NCBI RefSeq assembly: GCF_024138715.1
Contig: NZ_CP092074.1
Span: 2,046,001 to 2,110,000, forward strand
Length of the DNA: 64,000 nt
Reading direction: 5' to 3'
Origin: Emticicia sp. 21SJ11W-3
GTDB taxonomy: Bacteria; Bacteroidota; Bacteroidia; Cytophagales; Spirosomataceae
The position numbers and the translations under genes were made by a program. Positions within the stretch are counted from its first letter, which is position 1, and every line of letters starts with the position of its first letter. This document shows positions 1 through 9,904 of this stretch, piece after piece. The notes beneath the pieces were generated by a model. That model saw only the letters and a program-made list of their open reading frames with translations, had not been told where the DNA came from and did not search any database.

Positions 1-1
1 C

Positions 2-58
2 AAAGATTTAATAAGATTATTTAAGGATGCCTCCCGATTAACTGTCTTCAAAAATTAG
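2..58 (+). CDS. Possible 3' end of a gene entering the window
   Basis: One plus-strand frame is open from the window edge and reads 18 residues to a TAG stop. It is too short to recognise, and an open frame of this length can occur by chance. I record it only because the upstream neighbour is outside the window. From 59 to about 250 the DNA is AT-rich and I see no gene, RNA or terminator there. Confidence 0.2.
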   Translation, partial: KDLIRLFKDASRLTVFKN

Positions 59-251
59 TGCCTGATTAGAACACCGCTTTAAAAAATGTTTGAAAAATTA
101 TGTGTTTTATATAAATAGTTATAAGGTGTTGGGCCGAGGTACAATATTTTTAAACAATTGAGTATATAATTCTTTTCATCATTTTATGTTTTCAACTTAA
201 GCCACTATTTTTAGGAATCATAATACCTGCAACTACCGGGGATACACCAAT

Positions 252-271
252 TTCAGATACTTATATCTGAA
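252..271. promoter_or_regulatory. Perfect 8-bp inverted repeat just before the first gene
   Basis: TTCAGATA and TATCTGAA are separated by 4 bases and end 16 bases before the ATG at 288. The dyad could be an operator for a dimeric regulator or a small stem in the 5' leader. It has no T-tract, so it is not a terminator. The function is inferred from symmetry and position only. Confidence 0.3.
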
Positions 272-287
272 TTGAAATCTTAATAGA

Positions 288-1391
288 ATGACAGAATTCC
301 TCAGACTTTCATTAAAGCGAATCTTATTCTTGCTGAATATGATAACTGCCCTGTATACCTTACTGGTATATCAGCTCAGTTATTCGGTAAGTGTTAAGCA
401 TTGGCTGGGGGGATTCATGACATTATCGCTCCCGATTGCCTGGTTTTTCAATATTTTTTTTATTTTAATCTGGGCCTTGAGAAGGTCAAAACGGGCACTA
501 ATTTCAGTTATTGTTCTGGCAATTGGTTTTCCGCTTATTTTAAGAACCTTTGTATGGCACCAACCCGTAGAGGCAGATAAAAGAAAAACACTGTCTGTTC
601 TTACCTATAACCTGATGTGGTCTGATACCGAACGTTTTGACCCCAGCAGTGGTAAATCAGGTGCTGTAAATATTATGAATACAGCCTTAGACATTGACGC
701 CGACATTAAATGTGTGCAGGAATTATACAATCTCGACAGCAGATGGCAATTTGCCCTGATTAAGCGATTCAGGGAAAAAAATAAACATTACACCTATGTG
801 CATTCAACACCCGGCAACGACCAGGGGCAAGGCGCCATAGGGCTGGCTATTTTTTCAAGGTATCCAATCATCAAGAAAAAAGAAAAGCATTGGGCTATTA
901 ATCATAACGGTTTGCTGGCGGCCGATATCGTTGTAGGCCGCGATACCATTAGGGTAATGAACGTTCAGTTGAGGTCAATGGGTGTGCGTGTTACGAAAGT
1001 GCTGGAGGCCGGAGAAGATAAAGAAAGAGCTAAAAAAGAAGCCAAAACCATTTATCACCAATTACGTGATGGTTTTAAGGACAGAATCATCCAGATGATT
1101 GAACTGGAACGATGGATAAAAGCAAGCCCGTATCCGGTAATTATAGCCGGCGATTTCAACGAGGTGCCTTATGGCTATGCCTACGGTAGAACCAGAAAAT
1201 ACCTGAACAACGCTTTTGAGGCCAGGGGGCGCGGCTTTGGTTTTACGTATCATTATCCCCCGGGTTTTTTAAGAATAGATAATCAGTTCTTTGACGAAAA
1301 TTACTTTGAAACCGTAAATTTCAGAACCTATTCAGATAAGCCGTATTCAGACCATTACCCGGTCTGGGCGCAGTATGCTTTCAAAAGATAA
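288..1391 (+). CDS. Membrane-anchored endonuclease/exonuclease/phosphatase family protein
   Basis: A 367-aa protein with three hydrophobic segments (about residues 10-30, 38-62 and 70-88) followed by an EEP (exonuclease III/DNase I/inositol phosphatase-like) domain from about residue 100. The catalytic signature is visible in order: TYN (N108), QE (E145), GDFN (D289, N291) and the terminal SDHYP (D355, H356). These residues bind the divalent metal and activate water for phosphodiester or phosphomonoester cleavage. The topology places the domain next to the membrane, probably outside the cytoplasm. Such anchored EEP proteins are common in Bacteroidota, but the substrate (nucleic acid, phospholipid or sugar phosphate) cannot be told from sequence. 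The ATG at 288 is the first in frame and gives a sensible first membrane helix. dprA follows 39 bases later. Confidence 0.88.
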   Translation: MTEFLRLSLKRILFLLNMITALYTLLVYQLSYSVSVKHWLGGFMTLSLPIAWFFNIFFILIWALRRSKRALISVIVLAIGFPLILRTFVWHQPVEADKRKTLSVLTYNLMWSDTERFDPSSGKSGAVNIMNTALDIDADIKCVQELYNLDSRWQFALIKRFREKNKHYTYVHSTPGNDQGQGAIGLAIFSRYPIIKKKEKHWAINHNGLLAADIVVGRDTIRVMNVQLRSMGVRVTKVLEAGEDKERAKKEAKTIYHQLRDGFKDRIIQMIELERWIKASPYPVIIAGDFNEVPYGYAYGRTRKYLNNAFEARGRGFGFTYHYPPGFLRIDNQFFDENYFETVNFRTYSDKPYSDHYPVWAQYAFKR

Positions 1392-1430
1392 CCCAATATA
1401 ATACCTAAATAGCTGTACTAACAAAATCTA

Positions 1431-2537
1431 ATGGAAAAACTATATCAGGTTGCATTAACCCTGGTTGAAGGCGTCGGGAGCATCATGTTCCGGCAATTGA
1501 TAAGCCACTTCGGGTCGGCCGAAAATGTTTTCAAATCAAAAACAGACAAACTACTGAAAATTCCGGGCGTAGGTAAGCAGATAGTAGAGGGCCTAAAAGA
1601 AAATACACTCCTAAAAAAAGCAGAAAGCATACTGAATGAAGCTGAAAAAACTCAGGTAAAAATCTACTTTTCTACAGATAAAGATTACCCGCCCAGACTT
1701 AAAAATCTATATGATGCCCCCGCTATTTTGTATTTCAAAGGCAATGGCGACCTGAACACTTTGCGCACCATAGGCATTGTAGGTACCAGACAAGCCACTG
1801 AATACGGAAGAAAAGTAACTGAAGAAATAATTGAGCAATTAAGCCCTCTGCAGGTTTGTGTGGTAAGTGGCCTTGCCTATGGGATAGACATTGCAGCACA
1901 TAAAGCTGCTCTGGATAACCAATTGCCTACTATTGGCGTAATGGCAAGCGGGTTAGACATCATGTATCCGGCCGCACATAAGAAATATGCCGAGCAGATG
2001 TTGATGAGTGGCGGAATCTTGTCTGAGAATCCGTTTGGAATGAAACCTATCCGAAACCTTTTTATTGCCAGAAATCGGATCATTGCCGGGCTTAGCGATG
2101 TAACTATCGTGGTTGAATCGGCTGATAAAGGCGGTGCCTTAGTTACTGCAGATTTTGCCAATAACTATAATCGCGAGGTATTTGCTGTGCCGGGTAGCCT
2201 GGCCAATAAATACGCTTCGGGTTGTCACAAGCTCATAAAAGACAACAAAGCCATTATTTTTACTGAAACAAATGACATTGTTGAGGCCCTTAACTGGGGC
2301 TCTGAAACCAAAGGAACACGTAAAAAGAAACCTGAAGAGGCAGAATTAGACCTGAGCCAGTTTACGCAAGAAGAAAGTCAGGTAATTGCCACACTCAGAA
2401 CCCACGGCGAAATGCATATTGATAACCTGAGCTGGCAAACGCAGATACCAGTTAATAAGTTAGCTTCGCTTTTGTTAAATCTTGAGTTTCAGGGAATTAT
2501 AAAAGCAATGGCCGGTAAAAAGTTTGGATTAAAATGA
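1431..2537 (+). CDS. dprA: DNA-protecting protein DprA (DNA processing protein)
   Basis: A 368-aa DprA/Smf family protein, which loads RecA onto incoming single-stranded DNA during natural transformation. An N-terminal helix-hairpin-helix region (about 10-60, with KIPGVGKQ) precedes the Rossmann-like core: GIVGTRQATEYG (115-126), SGLAYGID (146-153), SGLDIMYP (173-180), SENPFG (198-203), RNRIIAGLSD (214-223) and the glycine-rich KGGALVTA (233-240). A C-terminal winged-helix-like domain (about 308-368) ends the protein. Length and domain order are normal for the family. The gene lies 39 bases after the EEP gene on the same strand, so cotranscription is possible. No other competence genes are present in the window. 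Confidence 0.95.
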   Translation: MEKLYQVALTLVEGVGSIMFRQLISHFGSAENVFKSKTDKLLKIPGVGKQIVEGLKENTLLKKAESILNEAEKTQVKIYFSTDKDYPPRLKNLYDAPAILYFKGNGDLNTLRTIGIVGTRQATEYGRKVTEEIIEQLSPLQVCVVSGLAYGIDIAAHKAALDNQLPTIGVMASGLDIMYPAAHKKYAEQMLMSGGILSENPFGMKPIRNLFIARNRIIAGLSDVTIVVESADKGGALVTADFANNYNREVFAVPGSLANKYASGCHKLIKDNKAIIFTETNDIVEALNWGSETKGTRKKKPEEAELDLSQFTQEESQVIATLRTHGEMHIDNLSWQTQIPVNKLASLLLNLEFQGIIKAMAGKKFGLK

Positions 2538-2635
2538 TATGAAATTATTTACTTTTACAGCCTCTTCATAAACCATTAATAAGGTATTTTCGTTATTACC
2601 ATAACCCTTGAAAACGTAAATATAGCAGCATTAAA

Positions 2636-3526
2636 GTGAACCTGATTAAAAAACTGAATGGCAAAACACAGAGATTTCTGATTTTTGCCATCCTTAGCAT
2701 TACCCTTGGTTCGTGTTTCAGCAGATGGATAATGACAGAGTCTGAACTGAAACAGCACTACCAAGACAGGCTCTCAAAGCCTTTGTTCCACATGGTTGAA
2801 AACGATTCTCTGAAATTGCATTATGTAACCTTCGGAGCAGATACCGCCCAACCGGTATTGTTTATACATGGCGCGCCGGGCTCATGGGACGGCTACCTGA
2901 ATATGCTGGACGACAGCGCATTGCAGCATAACTACCATTTGATTTCAGTAGACAGACCAGGATACGGGAAGTCACAGAAAAAACCCAAAAAGAGAGTTTA
3001 TTCACTGGCTGAGCAGGCAAATGCCATTAGTCTGGCCTTAAGAAGTAACCATTCCGGAAAAAAAGCAATAGTTGTCGGCCGCTCTTATGGGGCACCGGTA
3101 GCAGCAGAACTGGCCGCCTTGTATCCCCAACTGGTTAAAAAAGTAATTTTGCTTTCGCCAGCTATTGACCCTGACACCGAGAAATTCTGGTGGTTTTCAA
3201 AGTTTGGTAAGTTGTTTTTAGTAAGATGGTTCTTGCCAGAGAGAATGAATACAGCCACCGATGAAAAATATGCTCATGTAGCAGAGCTAAAAAAACTAAA
3301 GAGTGATTGGGCCAAGATTCGGTCAGAAGTAACTGTAATGTGTGGAGGAAAAGACTGGATTGTGGACACGTCAAATTTTTCTTTTGCCAAAAAAGTGCTG
3401 GCAGGCAAAAATGCCAGGTTTATTTTTATTCCTGAATCAGGACATCTGATTTCTGCGTCGCATCCGGATTTGGTAAAAAAAGAAATTTACGGAATAGAAG
3501 AATTGAATGAGTCGCTGGGCAATTAA
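2636..3526 (+). CDS. Lipoprotein alpha/beta hydrolase
   Basis: A 296-aa alpha/beta hydrolase fold enzyme. HGAPGSWDG (79-87) forms the oxyanion region, GRSYG (148-152) carries the nucleophile Ser150, and the likely acid and base are Asp240 (GGKDW) and His270 (ESGHL). The frame starts with GTG at 2636. This start is favoured because it supplies a signal peptide ending in ITLGSC with lipobox Cys27, whereas the first ATG (residue 33) would remove it; an in-frame stop lies 27 bases upstream of the GTG. The enzyme is therefore probably an exported lipoprotein esterase or peptidase acting outside the inner membrane. The natural substrate is unknown. A terminator follows at 3592. Confidence 0.82.
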   Translation: MNLIKKLNGKTQRFLIFAILSITLGSCFSRWIMTESELKQHYQDRLSKPLFHMVENDSLKLHYVTFGADTAQPVLFIHGAPGSWDGYLNMLDDSALQHNYHLISVDRPGYGKSQKKPKKRVYSLAEQANAISLALRSNHSGKKAIVVGRSYGAPVAAELAALYPQLVKKVILLSPAIDPDTEKFWWFSKFGKLFLVRWFLPERMNTATDEKYAHVAELKKLKSDWAKIRSEVTVMCGGKDWIVDTSNFSFAKKVLAGKNARFIFIPESGHLISASHPDLVKKEIYGIEELNESLGN

Positions 3527-3591
3527 TTGCCTGCTTATGAATCTTCAGTAAAATTGTGCAATTATACCCACCGGAATAGAATTGGAAATTG

Positions 3592-3632
3592 AAGCCGACT
3601 TAGCGTTTTCTGCGCAGTCGGCTTTTCTGTTT
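3592..3632 (+). terminator. Rho-independent terminator after the lipoprotein hydrolase
   Basis: A perfect 9-bp stem (3592-3600 with 3616-3624, AAGCCGACT/AGTCGGCTT) closes a 15-base loop and is followed by a T-rich run. It ends the eep-dprA-hydrolase stretch. Confidence 0.75.
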
Positions 3633-3705
3633 TAAAGACCTTTGATTTGCAGATATCGGATTCTTTCACAACCTGCATTGAAAAGCTGATTCTTTTTTAT
3701 ATTTC

Positions 3706-3737
3706 TTTGAAACTTTGTTCATTTCAATTTAACTTTA
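3706..3737 (+). promoter_or_regulatory. Bacteroidota-type promoter for the M20 amidohydrolase
   Basis: TTTG at 3706-3709 and TAACTTTA at 3730-3737 are separated by 20 bases, matching the TTTG-N19/20-TAnnTTTG consensus except for the last base. The start codon lies 34 bases downstream. Confidence 0.45.
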
Positions 3738-3771
3738 GAGCCTGCACTTAACATTAATTTATTCAATAAAC

Positions 3772-5199
3772 ATGAAAAACCTTACCTTGATTTTTGCTTT
3801 GCTGCCAGTGTGTATTGATGTATTTGCGCAAGAAAGTAAAAGCAAAATGCTTGATAACATTGCCAAAAAGGAGATGTATTATGGCTCTATTGCAAAAAAA
3901 ATATGGAATTATGCTGAGGTGGGCTATCAGGAAACCAGAAGTTCGGCTCTTTTACAGGAAACATTATCTAAAGAAGGTTTTGCAATTCAGAAAGGAGTGG
4001 CTGGTATTCCAACCGCTTTTGTGGCCTCCTTTGGTGAGGGAAAACCCGTAATTGGTATTTTGGGTGAATACGATGCCTTGCCGGGGCTCTCACAAGACTC
4101 AACTACTGACCAGAAATCAACAGGAGGTGCAGCCGGCCATGCCTGTGGGCATCATTTATTTGGTACGGCATCAGCCGCTGCGGCAATTGCCGTAAAAGAA
4201 TACATGAAAGCCAATCACATAAAAGGCACCATTCGCTTCTATGGTTGCCCGGCCGAAGAGGGTGGGTCTGGCAAAGTTTATATGGTGCGCGAAGGTTTGT
4301 TTAATGATGTAGATGCCGTAATACACTGGCACCCTAATTCAATCAATACCGCTAGTTTTGGAAATTCTTTAGCCAATAAGTCTGGTAAGTTCAGGTTCTA
4401 TGGGGTTTCTGCTCATGCCTCTATGGCGCCTGAGAAAGGTCGCTCTGCTTTAGACGGGGTAGAAGCCATGAACAACATGGTAAATATGCTCAGAGAACAC
4501 GTGCCGTCAGACTCACGCATTCATTATGTAATAACCAACGGTGGCAAAGCCCCAAACGTAGTGCCAGACTTTGCCGAAGTTTATTATTATGCCCGTAACC
4601 CTCGCCGAGATTTGGTGATGGACGTGTGGTCAAGAATTGAAAAGGCCGCAAAGGGAGCAGCCTTAGGTACTGATACCCGTGTAGAATGGGAATTAACCGG
4701 CGGTACCTACGAATTGCTTTATAATGAAACGCTGGCACAGGTAATGCAAAACAACCTTACCCAAATTGGGGGGCTTAGTTACACCGCAGAAGAAAAGAAA
4801 TTTGCTGAACAACTTGCCAAAAGCCTGGGCGCAGACCGCCTGAAATATGAAGATGCAACCGATATTAAGCCGCTTGTTAACGAAAAAGGTGGTTCTGGTG
4901 GCTCAACAGATGTAGGCGACGTAAGCTGGACAGTACCAACCGTCGGGCTGAGCGTGGCAACATGGGTACCCGGCACACCCGCTCATAGCTGGCAGGCCGT
5001 AGCAGCAGGAGGCATGAGCATTGGTCGGAAAGGGATGACCATAGCCGCTAAAACTATGGCGCTTACGGCCACTCAATTATTTGAAAGCCCTGAAATTATC
5101 AGAAAAGCCAAAGAGGAATTTGCAAAAGCCAGAGGCGAAGGTTTTAAATATATTTCTTTATTAGGAGACAGAAAACCTGCTTTGGATTATAGGAAATAA
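3772..5199 (+). CDS. Exported M20-family amidohydrolase, AbgB-like
   Basis: A 475-aa metallo-amidohydrolase of peptidase family M20, closest in pattern to the p-aminobenzoyl-glutamate hydrolase subunit B group (E. coli AbgB is of similar length). A signal peptide (1-19, ending VFA-Q) predicts export. Metal-ligand motifs are visible: GEYDALPG (98-105), HACGHH (123-128), CPAEEGG (159-165) and HWHP (185-188), with a C-terminal PAHSW segment. The dimerisation domain begins around residue 200 with SGKFRFYGVSAHAS. Expected chemistry is hydrolysis of an N-acyl or peptide-like amide. A role in folate breakdown products is possible from the family resemblance but not shown by context; no abgA or abgT homologue is adjacent. 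Confidence 0.85.
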   Translation: MKNLTLIFALLPVCIDVFAQESKSKMLDNIAKKEMYYGSIAKKIWNYAEVGYQETRSSALLQETLSKEGFAIQKGVAGIPTAFVASFGEGKPVIGILGEYDALPGLSQDSTTDQKSTGGAAGHACGHHLFGTASAAAAIAVKEYMKANHIKGTIRFYGCPAEEGGSGKVYMVREGLFNDVDAVIHWHPNSINTASFGNSLANKSGKFRFYGVSAHASMAPEKGRSALDGVEAMNNMVNMLREHVPSDSRIHYVITNGGKAPNVVPDFAEVYYYARNPRRDLVMDVWSRIEKAAKGAALGTDTRVEWELTGGTYELLYNETLAQVMQNNLTQIGGLSYTAEEKKFAEQLAKSLGADRLKYEDATDIKPLVNEKGGSGGSTDVGDVSWTVPTVGLSVATWVPGTPAHSWQAVAAGGMSIGRKGMTIAAKTMALTATQLFESPEIIRKAKEEFAKARGEGFKYISLLGDRKPALDYRK

Positions 5200-5222
5200 A
5201 GATAAATCAGATTTATTTCAAT

Positions 5223-5250
5223 ACTAAGCGTGCCACACTAAGCGTGCCAC
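5223..5250 (+). repeat. Two perfect tandem copies of a 14-bp unit
   Basis: ACTAAGCGTGCCAC occurs at 5223-5236 and again at 5237-5250 without a gap. The second copy supplies most of the left arm of the following terminator hairpin, so the duplication gives the stem two alternative left arms. Confidence 0.9.
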
Positions 5251-5285
5251 GGCTTTTCTTTAATGAATAAGGCCGTGGCACGCTT
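5240..5285. terminator. Bidirectional terminator between M20 hydrolase and Lrp gene
   Basis: A perfect 14-bp GC-rich stem (5240-5253 with 5272-5285) closes an 18-base loop between two convergent genes (ends at 5199 and 5323). There is little T-tract on either side, so termination is inferred from stem strength and position. Confidence 0.65.
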
Positions 5286-5322
5286 GTTAATATCATTTCC
5301 CTTTATCTAAAATCCAGTTTTA

Positions 5323-5784
5323 TTAAACCTCAAACTTCGTTTCGTTCTTAATTTCACTCATTACAAAAATGCTGTGGGTACTGCCTATGTTCTCTAGCGA
5401 TGCCAGCTTGTTCATCAAAAAGCTCTGGTATTCGCGCATGTCATCAACCACCACTTTTATCATAAAATCATATTCGCCAGAAATATTGTGGCATTCAATC
5501 ACCTCATTTAGTTTTACAATCTGCTCTACAAACTTTTTACCTGCCTCCTGTGCATGTTCTTTTAACCTGATATTACAAAATACCATCAGGTCTTTGCCTA
5601 TTTTTTCACGGTCTATCACGGCAACATATTTCTTGATAACCCCATCGTTTTCCAGTCGCCTTACTCGCTCATAAACAGGCGTTGGCGATAGATTCAAACG
5701 AGACGCCAGCTCCTTCGTTGTCAAGTGAGCGTTCTCTTGCAGGTACTTCAAAATTTCGCGGTCAGTGGTATCCAGTTTTTGCAT
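5323..5784 (-). CDS. Lrp/AsnC family transcriptional regulator
   Basis: A 153-aa regulator. Residues 1-60 are an AsnC-type helix-turn-helix (LDTTDREILKYLQENAH at the start, then TTKELASRLNLSPTPVYERV) and residues about 65-150 form the RAM/AsnC ligand-binding domain. Such proteins bind DNA as dimers or octamers and usually respond to amino acids. The gene is divergent from metH, with about 190 bases between them, so the regulator could control itself and metH. That is an inference from position; no ligand can be assigned. Confidence 0.92.
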   Translation of the reverse strand: MQKLDTTDREILKYLQENAHLTTKELASRLNLSPTPVYERVRRLENDGVIKKYVAVIDREKIGKDLMVFCNIRLKEHAQEAGKKFVEQIVKLNEVIECHNISGEYDFMIKVVVDDMREYQSFLMNKLASLENIGSTHSIFVMSEIKNETKFEV

Positions 5785-5909
5785 AGATAAATTGTCGTTG
5801 TAAGCAAATGATTACATCAAAATTAAAAATAATTCTGGTAAGTATTATACCCTGTTTAGATATTTTATCTATTTTATTAAATTTTTTCAAAAAATCAATC
5901 TTTAAATAG

Positions 5910-5917
5910 TATTTTTG
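5910..5917 (+). promoter_or_regulatory. -7 box upstream of metH
   Basis: TATTTTTG matches TAnnTTTG exactly, 58 bases before the metH start. The expected -33 position has only a T-run (5882-5886) rather than TTTG. I see no cobalamin or SAM riboswitch in the short leader. Confidence 0.4.
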
Positions 5918-5974
5918 TAGGATAAATTATGTTGTTCAGTCATAAGGTAATTAAGGTTTTATGACTAAACTTAA

Positions 5975-8900
5975 ATGACATTAAAAGTGACCGACATTCG
6001 CGAAATTCTAAAAAGCAGAATTCTGGTTCTTGACGGAGCCATGGGTTCTTTGATTCAACAATACAAACTGGGCGATGAAGATTATCGCGGAGAGAAATTC
6101 CGTGATTTTCCGCATGAGGTGAAGGGTAACAATGATATGCTTTCTATCACCAGACCAGACGTTATCAAAGAAATCCATGCCAAGTATTTTGAGGCAGGGG
6201 CAGACATAGCAGAGACGAATACTTTTTCTGCCACTTCAGTTGCAATGGCCGACTACCACATGGTAGATTATGTGTATGAGCTGAATTATAAGTCGGCAAG
6301 AATTGCCCGTGAAGTAGCAGACGAATTTACGGCTCGTAACCCCGGCAAGCCACGTTTTGTAGCGGGTTCTATCGGGCCAACAAACCGTACGTTGTCGCTC
6401 TCGCCTGACGTAAATGACCCCGGTTACCGTGCCATTACCTTTGATGAACTCGTTGATGCCTATTACGAGCAGATACAAGGTCTGGTAGATGGCGGCGCCG
6501 ATGTGCTGCTGGTTGAAACCATCTTTGACACGCTCAATGCCAAGGCAGCATTGTTTGCCATAGATTTATACGATTCTGATAAAAGAAGGGGAACCATCCG
6601 GCCACTGAATAGCCATTCAATACCAAAACAGGACAACACAAATGCCCCTTTGGCAAGAAAAGAAGTGAGGATTCCGGTAATGGTTTCAGGCACAATTACT
6701 GATGCCTCTGGCAGAACGCTTTCCGGCCAGACCACCGAAGCATTTCTGACCTCTGTGTCTCATATCGATTTATTGTCAATTGGATTAAACTGCGCTTTGG
6801 GTGCCGACTTAATGCGCCCCTATGTTCAGATTTTAGCCAAAGAAGCTCCTTTTCTGGTTTCTGCCCACCCCAATGCGGGCTTACCCAACGAAATGGGCGA
6901 ATACGACCAGTCGCCGGAAGAAATGGCCGACATAGTAGAGGATTTCCTACAGAACGGATTCATGAATATCATCGGTGGCTGTTGCGGCACTACACCTGCC
7001 CATATCAGGGCTATTGCCGAAGTAGCACAAAAATATAAGCCTAGGGAGATACCTGAATCCGAACCGGTACAGAAACTGTCGGGTCTTGAGCCGTTGAGAA
7101 TAAGCAAAGAATCAAACTTTATTAACATCGGTGAGCGCTGTAATGTAACTGGCTCTAAGAAATTTGCGCGTTTGATTCGTGAAAATAAATACGATGAGGC
7201 TATATCAGTAGCCCGCGAGCAGGTAGAAGGTGGCGCACAGGTGATTGATGTGAATCTGGACGAGGGAATGATTGATGGGGTAGAAGCCATGAAAACCTTC
7301 CTGAATCTGTTGATGGCAGAACCTGACATTGCCCGATTGCCGATTATGATTGACTCCTCCAAATGGGAAGTAATAGAAGCCGGGCTGAAGTGTGTCCAGG
7401 GTAAATCAATTGTTAACTCGATATCTCTGAAAGAAGGAGAAGAGAAATTTAAGGAGTCGGCAGAAAAGATAAAACGTTACGGCGCATCGGCAGTTGTTAT
7501 GGCATTTGACGAGCAGGGCCAGGCCGATTCTTATGAACGCCGCGTTGAAATATGTAAACGTGCATACGATATTCTGGTTAATGAGGTAAACTTCCCTGCG
7601 CAGGATATCATTTTCGACCCAAATATCCTTACCGTGGCCACAGGTATTGAAGAACATAACAACTATGCAGTTGATTTCATTAACGCTACCCGCTGGATAA
7701 AAGAAAACCTGCCTTATGCCAAAGTATCTGGCGGGGTATCTAATATATCGTTCAGTTTCAGGGGTAATGAACCTGTTCGCGAAGCCATGCATACTGTTTT
7801 TCTTTATTATGCTATTAAGGCAGGCATGGATATGGGCATTGTAAATGCCGGGCAGCTGGGTGTTTATGACGACATACCCAAAGATATGCTTGAACTTTGT
7901 GAAGATGTGCTTTTGAACCGCAGGCCTGATGCCACCGAAAGGCTGGTAACGTTTGCCGAAACTGTGAAATCGAAAGGAAAAGAGCAGGTGATTGATAATG
8001 CCTGGAGAGAATTACCGGTTGGGAAACGATTGGAACACGCTCTGGTTAAAGGCCTGGCAGAATATATTGACCAGGACGTAGAAGAGGCACGGCAGCAATT
8101 TGAGCGGCCTTTGCAGGTGATTGAAGGCCCGCTGATGGATGGCATGAATGTAGTAGGTGATTTGTTTGGTGCCGGTAAAATGTTTCTGCCTCAGGTAGTG
8201 AAATCGGCCCGTGTAATGAAAAAGGCGGTAGCCTATCTTTTGCCTTTTATTGAAGAAGAAAAGGCGGGAGGAGAAAGCTCAAGTGCAGGCAGAATATTGA
8301 TGGCTACTGTAAAAGGTGACGTGCATGACATAGGCAAAAACATTGTTGGCGTGGTATTGGGTTGTAATAATTACGAAGTGATTGACTTGGGAGTAATGGT
8401 GCCAACCGACAAAATTCTGGCTGAGGCGAAGAAACATAATGTGGATATTATTGGCTTATCTGGTCTGATAACGCCCAGCCTGGATGAAATGGTGGGTGTG
8501 GCTAAAGAAATGGAGCGTCAGGGCTTTACCATGCCTTTACTGATTGGCGGAGCCACTACATCTCGTATCCATACAGCAGTAAAGATAGACCCGCATTATT
8601 CAGGGCCTGTTATTCACGTGTTGGATGCGTCTAAGAGTGTACCTGTGGCAGGCAGGCTTATGCAGAATGCACAGACCCATCAGGAGATTTTTGATGAGAT
8701 AAAAACCCAATATGCCAACCTGCGCACCGAACACGCCAGCAGGCAGAAAGATAAAAACTTTGTAAGTATTGATAAAGCGCGTGATAACCGCGTGCCTATT
8801 GATTGGGCGAATTTCCAGGCAACTAAGCCAAAGTTTTTAGGGACCAGAATTTTTGAAAATTATGACCTTGCCGAAATTGCAAAATATATCGACTGGACAC

Positions 8901-9829
8901 CATTTTTCCAGACCTGGCAGTTGCATGGCAAATATCCAAAGATTTTTGATGATGAAATAGTAGGTGCGGAGGCCAAAAAACTGTTTAACGATGCTCAGAA
9001 AATGTTGAAGAAAGTAATTACTGAAAAATCATTAAGAGCAAGTGCAGTTATTGGTTTTTATCCGGCTAATTCAGAGGGCGACGATATAGTACTTCATAAC
9101 TTTGAAGAATTTACTTATGACCTTGCCGGACAAGGGAGTCTGAAAGGAACAGGCTACAGAATACTAAGCAATACTGCCGTATCTGAAGAGGGTGAATTGA
9201 TTGAGAATAATACTTCTCTGGCTACTTTGCATCATTTACGCCAGCAAAACCTGAAGGCCCAAAACTTACCAAACCTTTGCTTGTCAGACTTCATTGCACC
9301 ATCAGCCTCGCATAAGGAAGATTACCTGGGCGCCTTTGCTGTTACAGCAGGCCTGGGCATAGAGGCCCTATTGGAGCAATACGAAAAAGACCATGACGAT
9401 TATAATTCAATTATGCTTAAAGCCATTGCAGACCGTTTGGCAGAGGCGTTTGCAGAGTTGATGCACGAAAAAGTTCGTAAGGATTTCTGGGGGTATGCTA
9501 CCCATGAAGAGCTTAGTAATGATGACTTGATTTCAGAGAAATATCAGGGTATTCGTCCGGCACCGGGTTATCCGGCATGCCCAGACCACACAGAAAAACG
9601 TACCTTGTTTGATTTATTACAGGCTGAAAAAATTGGTATTGAACTCACCGAAAGTTTTGCCATGTATCCGGCCAGCTCAGTAAGCGGATGGTATTTTGCT
9701 AACCCTGAAAGTAAATACTTTACCATTGGCAAAATCAGTAAGGATCAGGTGATAGATTACGCTCAACGCAAAAATATGAATATTGAAGAGGCTGAAAAAT
9801 GGCTGAGTCCGGTTTTGAACTATGATTAA
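5975..9829 (+). CDS. metH: Cobalamin-dependent methionine synthase
   Basis: A 1284-aa full-length MetH, which methylates homocysteine from methylcobalamin and regenerates the cofactor from 5-methyltetrahydrofolate. Four modules are seen in order. The homocysteine-binding barrel (about 8-345) begins [10 protein letters not shown] and ends with the zinc cysteines of GGCCGTTP (near 336). The pterin-binding barrel (about 370-640) starts [13 protein letters not shown]. The cap and B12 domains (about 660-900) include DVHDIGKN with the cobalt ligand His784. The AdoMet activation domain (about 920-1284) contains [12 protein letters not shown] (from 1194). An extra segment of roughly 25 residues (about 198-224) sits in the homocysteine domain before the conserved [17 protein letters not shown]. 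All domains being on one chain contrasts with lineages that split the homocysteine domain off. Confidence 0.97.
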   Translation: MTLKVTDIREILKSRILVLDGAMGSLIQQYKLGDEDYRGEKFRDFPHEVKGNNDMLSITRPDVIKEIHAKYFEAGADIAETNTFSATSVAMADYHMVDYVYELNYKSARIAREVADEFTARNPGKPRFVAGSIGPTNRTLSLSPDVNDPGYRAITFDELVDAYYEQIQGLVDGGADVLLVETIFDTLNAKAALFAIDLYDSDKRRGTIRPLNSHSIPKQDNTNAPLARKEVRIPVMVSGTITDASGRTLSGQTTEAFLTSVSHIDLLSIGLNCALGADLMRPYVQILAKEAPFLVSAHPNAGLPNEMGEYDQSPEEMADIVEDFLQNGFMNIIGGCCGTTPAHIRAIAEVAQKYKPREIPESEPVQKLSGLEPLRISKESNFINIGERCNVTGSKKFARLIRENKYDEAISVAREQVEGGAQVIDVNLDEGMIDGVEAMKTFLNLLMAEPDIARLPIMIDSSKWEVIEAGLKCVQGKSIVNSISLKEGEEKFKESAEKIKRYGASAVVMAFDEQGQADSYERRVEICKRAYDILVNEVNFPAQDIIFDPNILTVATGIEEHNNYAVDFINATRWIKENLPYAKVSGGVSNISFSFRGNEPVREAMHTVFLYYAIKAGMDMGIVNAGQLGVYDDIPKDMLELCEDVLLNRRPDATERLVTFAETVKSKGKEQVIDNAWRELPVGKRLEHALVKGLAEYIDQDVEEARQQFERPLQVIEGPLMDGMNVVGDLFGAGKMFLPQVVKSARVMKKAVAYLLPFIEEEKAGGESSSAGRILMATVKGDVHDIGKNIVGVVLGCNNYEVIDLGVMVPTDKILAEAKKHNVDIIGLSGLITPSLDEMVGVAKEMERQGFTMPLLIGGATTSRIHTAVKIDPHYSGPVIHVLDASKSVPVAGRLMQNAQTHQEIFDEIKTQYANLRTEHASRQKDKNFVSIDKARDNRVPIDWANFQATKPKFLGTRIFENYDLAEIAKYIDWTPFFQTWQLHGKYPKIFDDEIVGAEAKKLFNDAQKMLKKVITEKSLRASAVIGFYPANSEGDDIVLHNFEEFTYDLAGQGSLKGTGYRILSNTAVSEEGELIENNTSLATLHHLRQQNLKAQNLPNLCLSDFIAPSASHKEDYLGAFAVTAGLGIEALLEQYEKDHDDYNSIMLKAIADRLAEAFAELMHEKVRKDFWGYATHEELSNDDLISEKYQGIRPAPGYPACPDHTEKRTLFDLLQAEKIGIELTESFAMYPASSVSGWYFANPESKYFTIGKISKDQVIDYAQRKNMNIEEAEKWLSPVLNYD

Positions 9830-9851
9830 GAGCCGATGTAATAACATCAGG

Positions 9852-9880
9852 AAGGCAACTCGAAAGGGTTGTCTTTTTTG
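9852..9880 (+). terminator. Rho-independent terminator of metH
   Basis: An 8-bp stem with one G-U pair (9852-9859 with 9868-9875) and an 8-base loop is followed by a T6 run. It starts about 23 bases after the metH stop. Confidence 0.8.
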
Positions 9881-9896
9881 TTAGAGGTTTTTGACC

Positions 9897-9904
9897 TAAT
9901 TTTG
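9897..9904 (+). promoter_or_regulatory. -7 box of the SEC-C gene promoter
   Basis: TAATTTTG is an exact TAnnTTTG match 28 bases before the ATG at 9932. A TTTG at 9877-9880 lies 16 bases upstream, at the end of the metH terminator T-run. The spacing is shorter than optimal. Confidence 0.4.

Noticed and set aside
5785-5974. SAM or cobalamin riboswitch before metH
   Set aside because: The leader after the -7 box is only about 50 bases and has no recognisable conserved cores.
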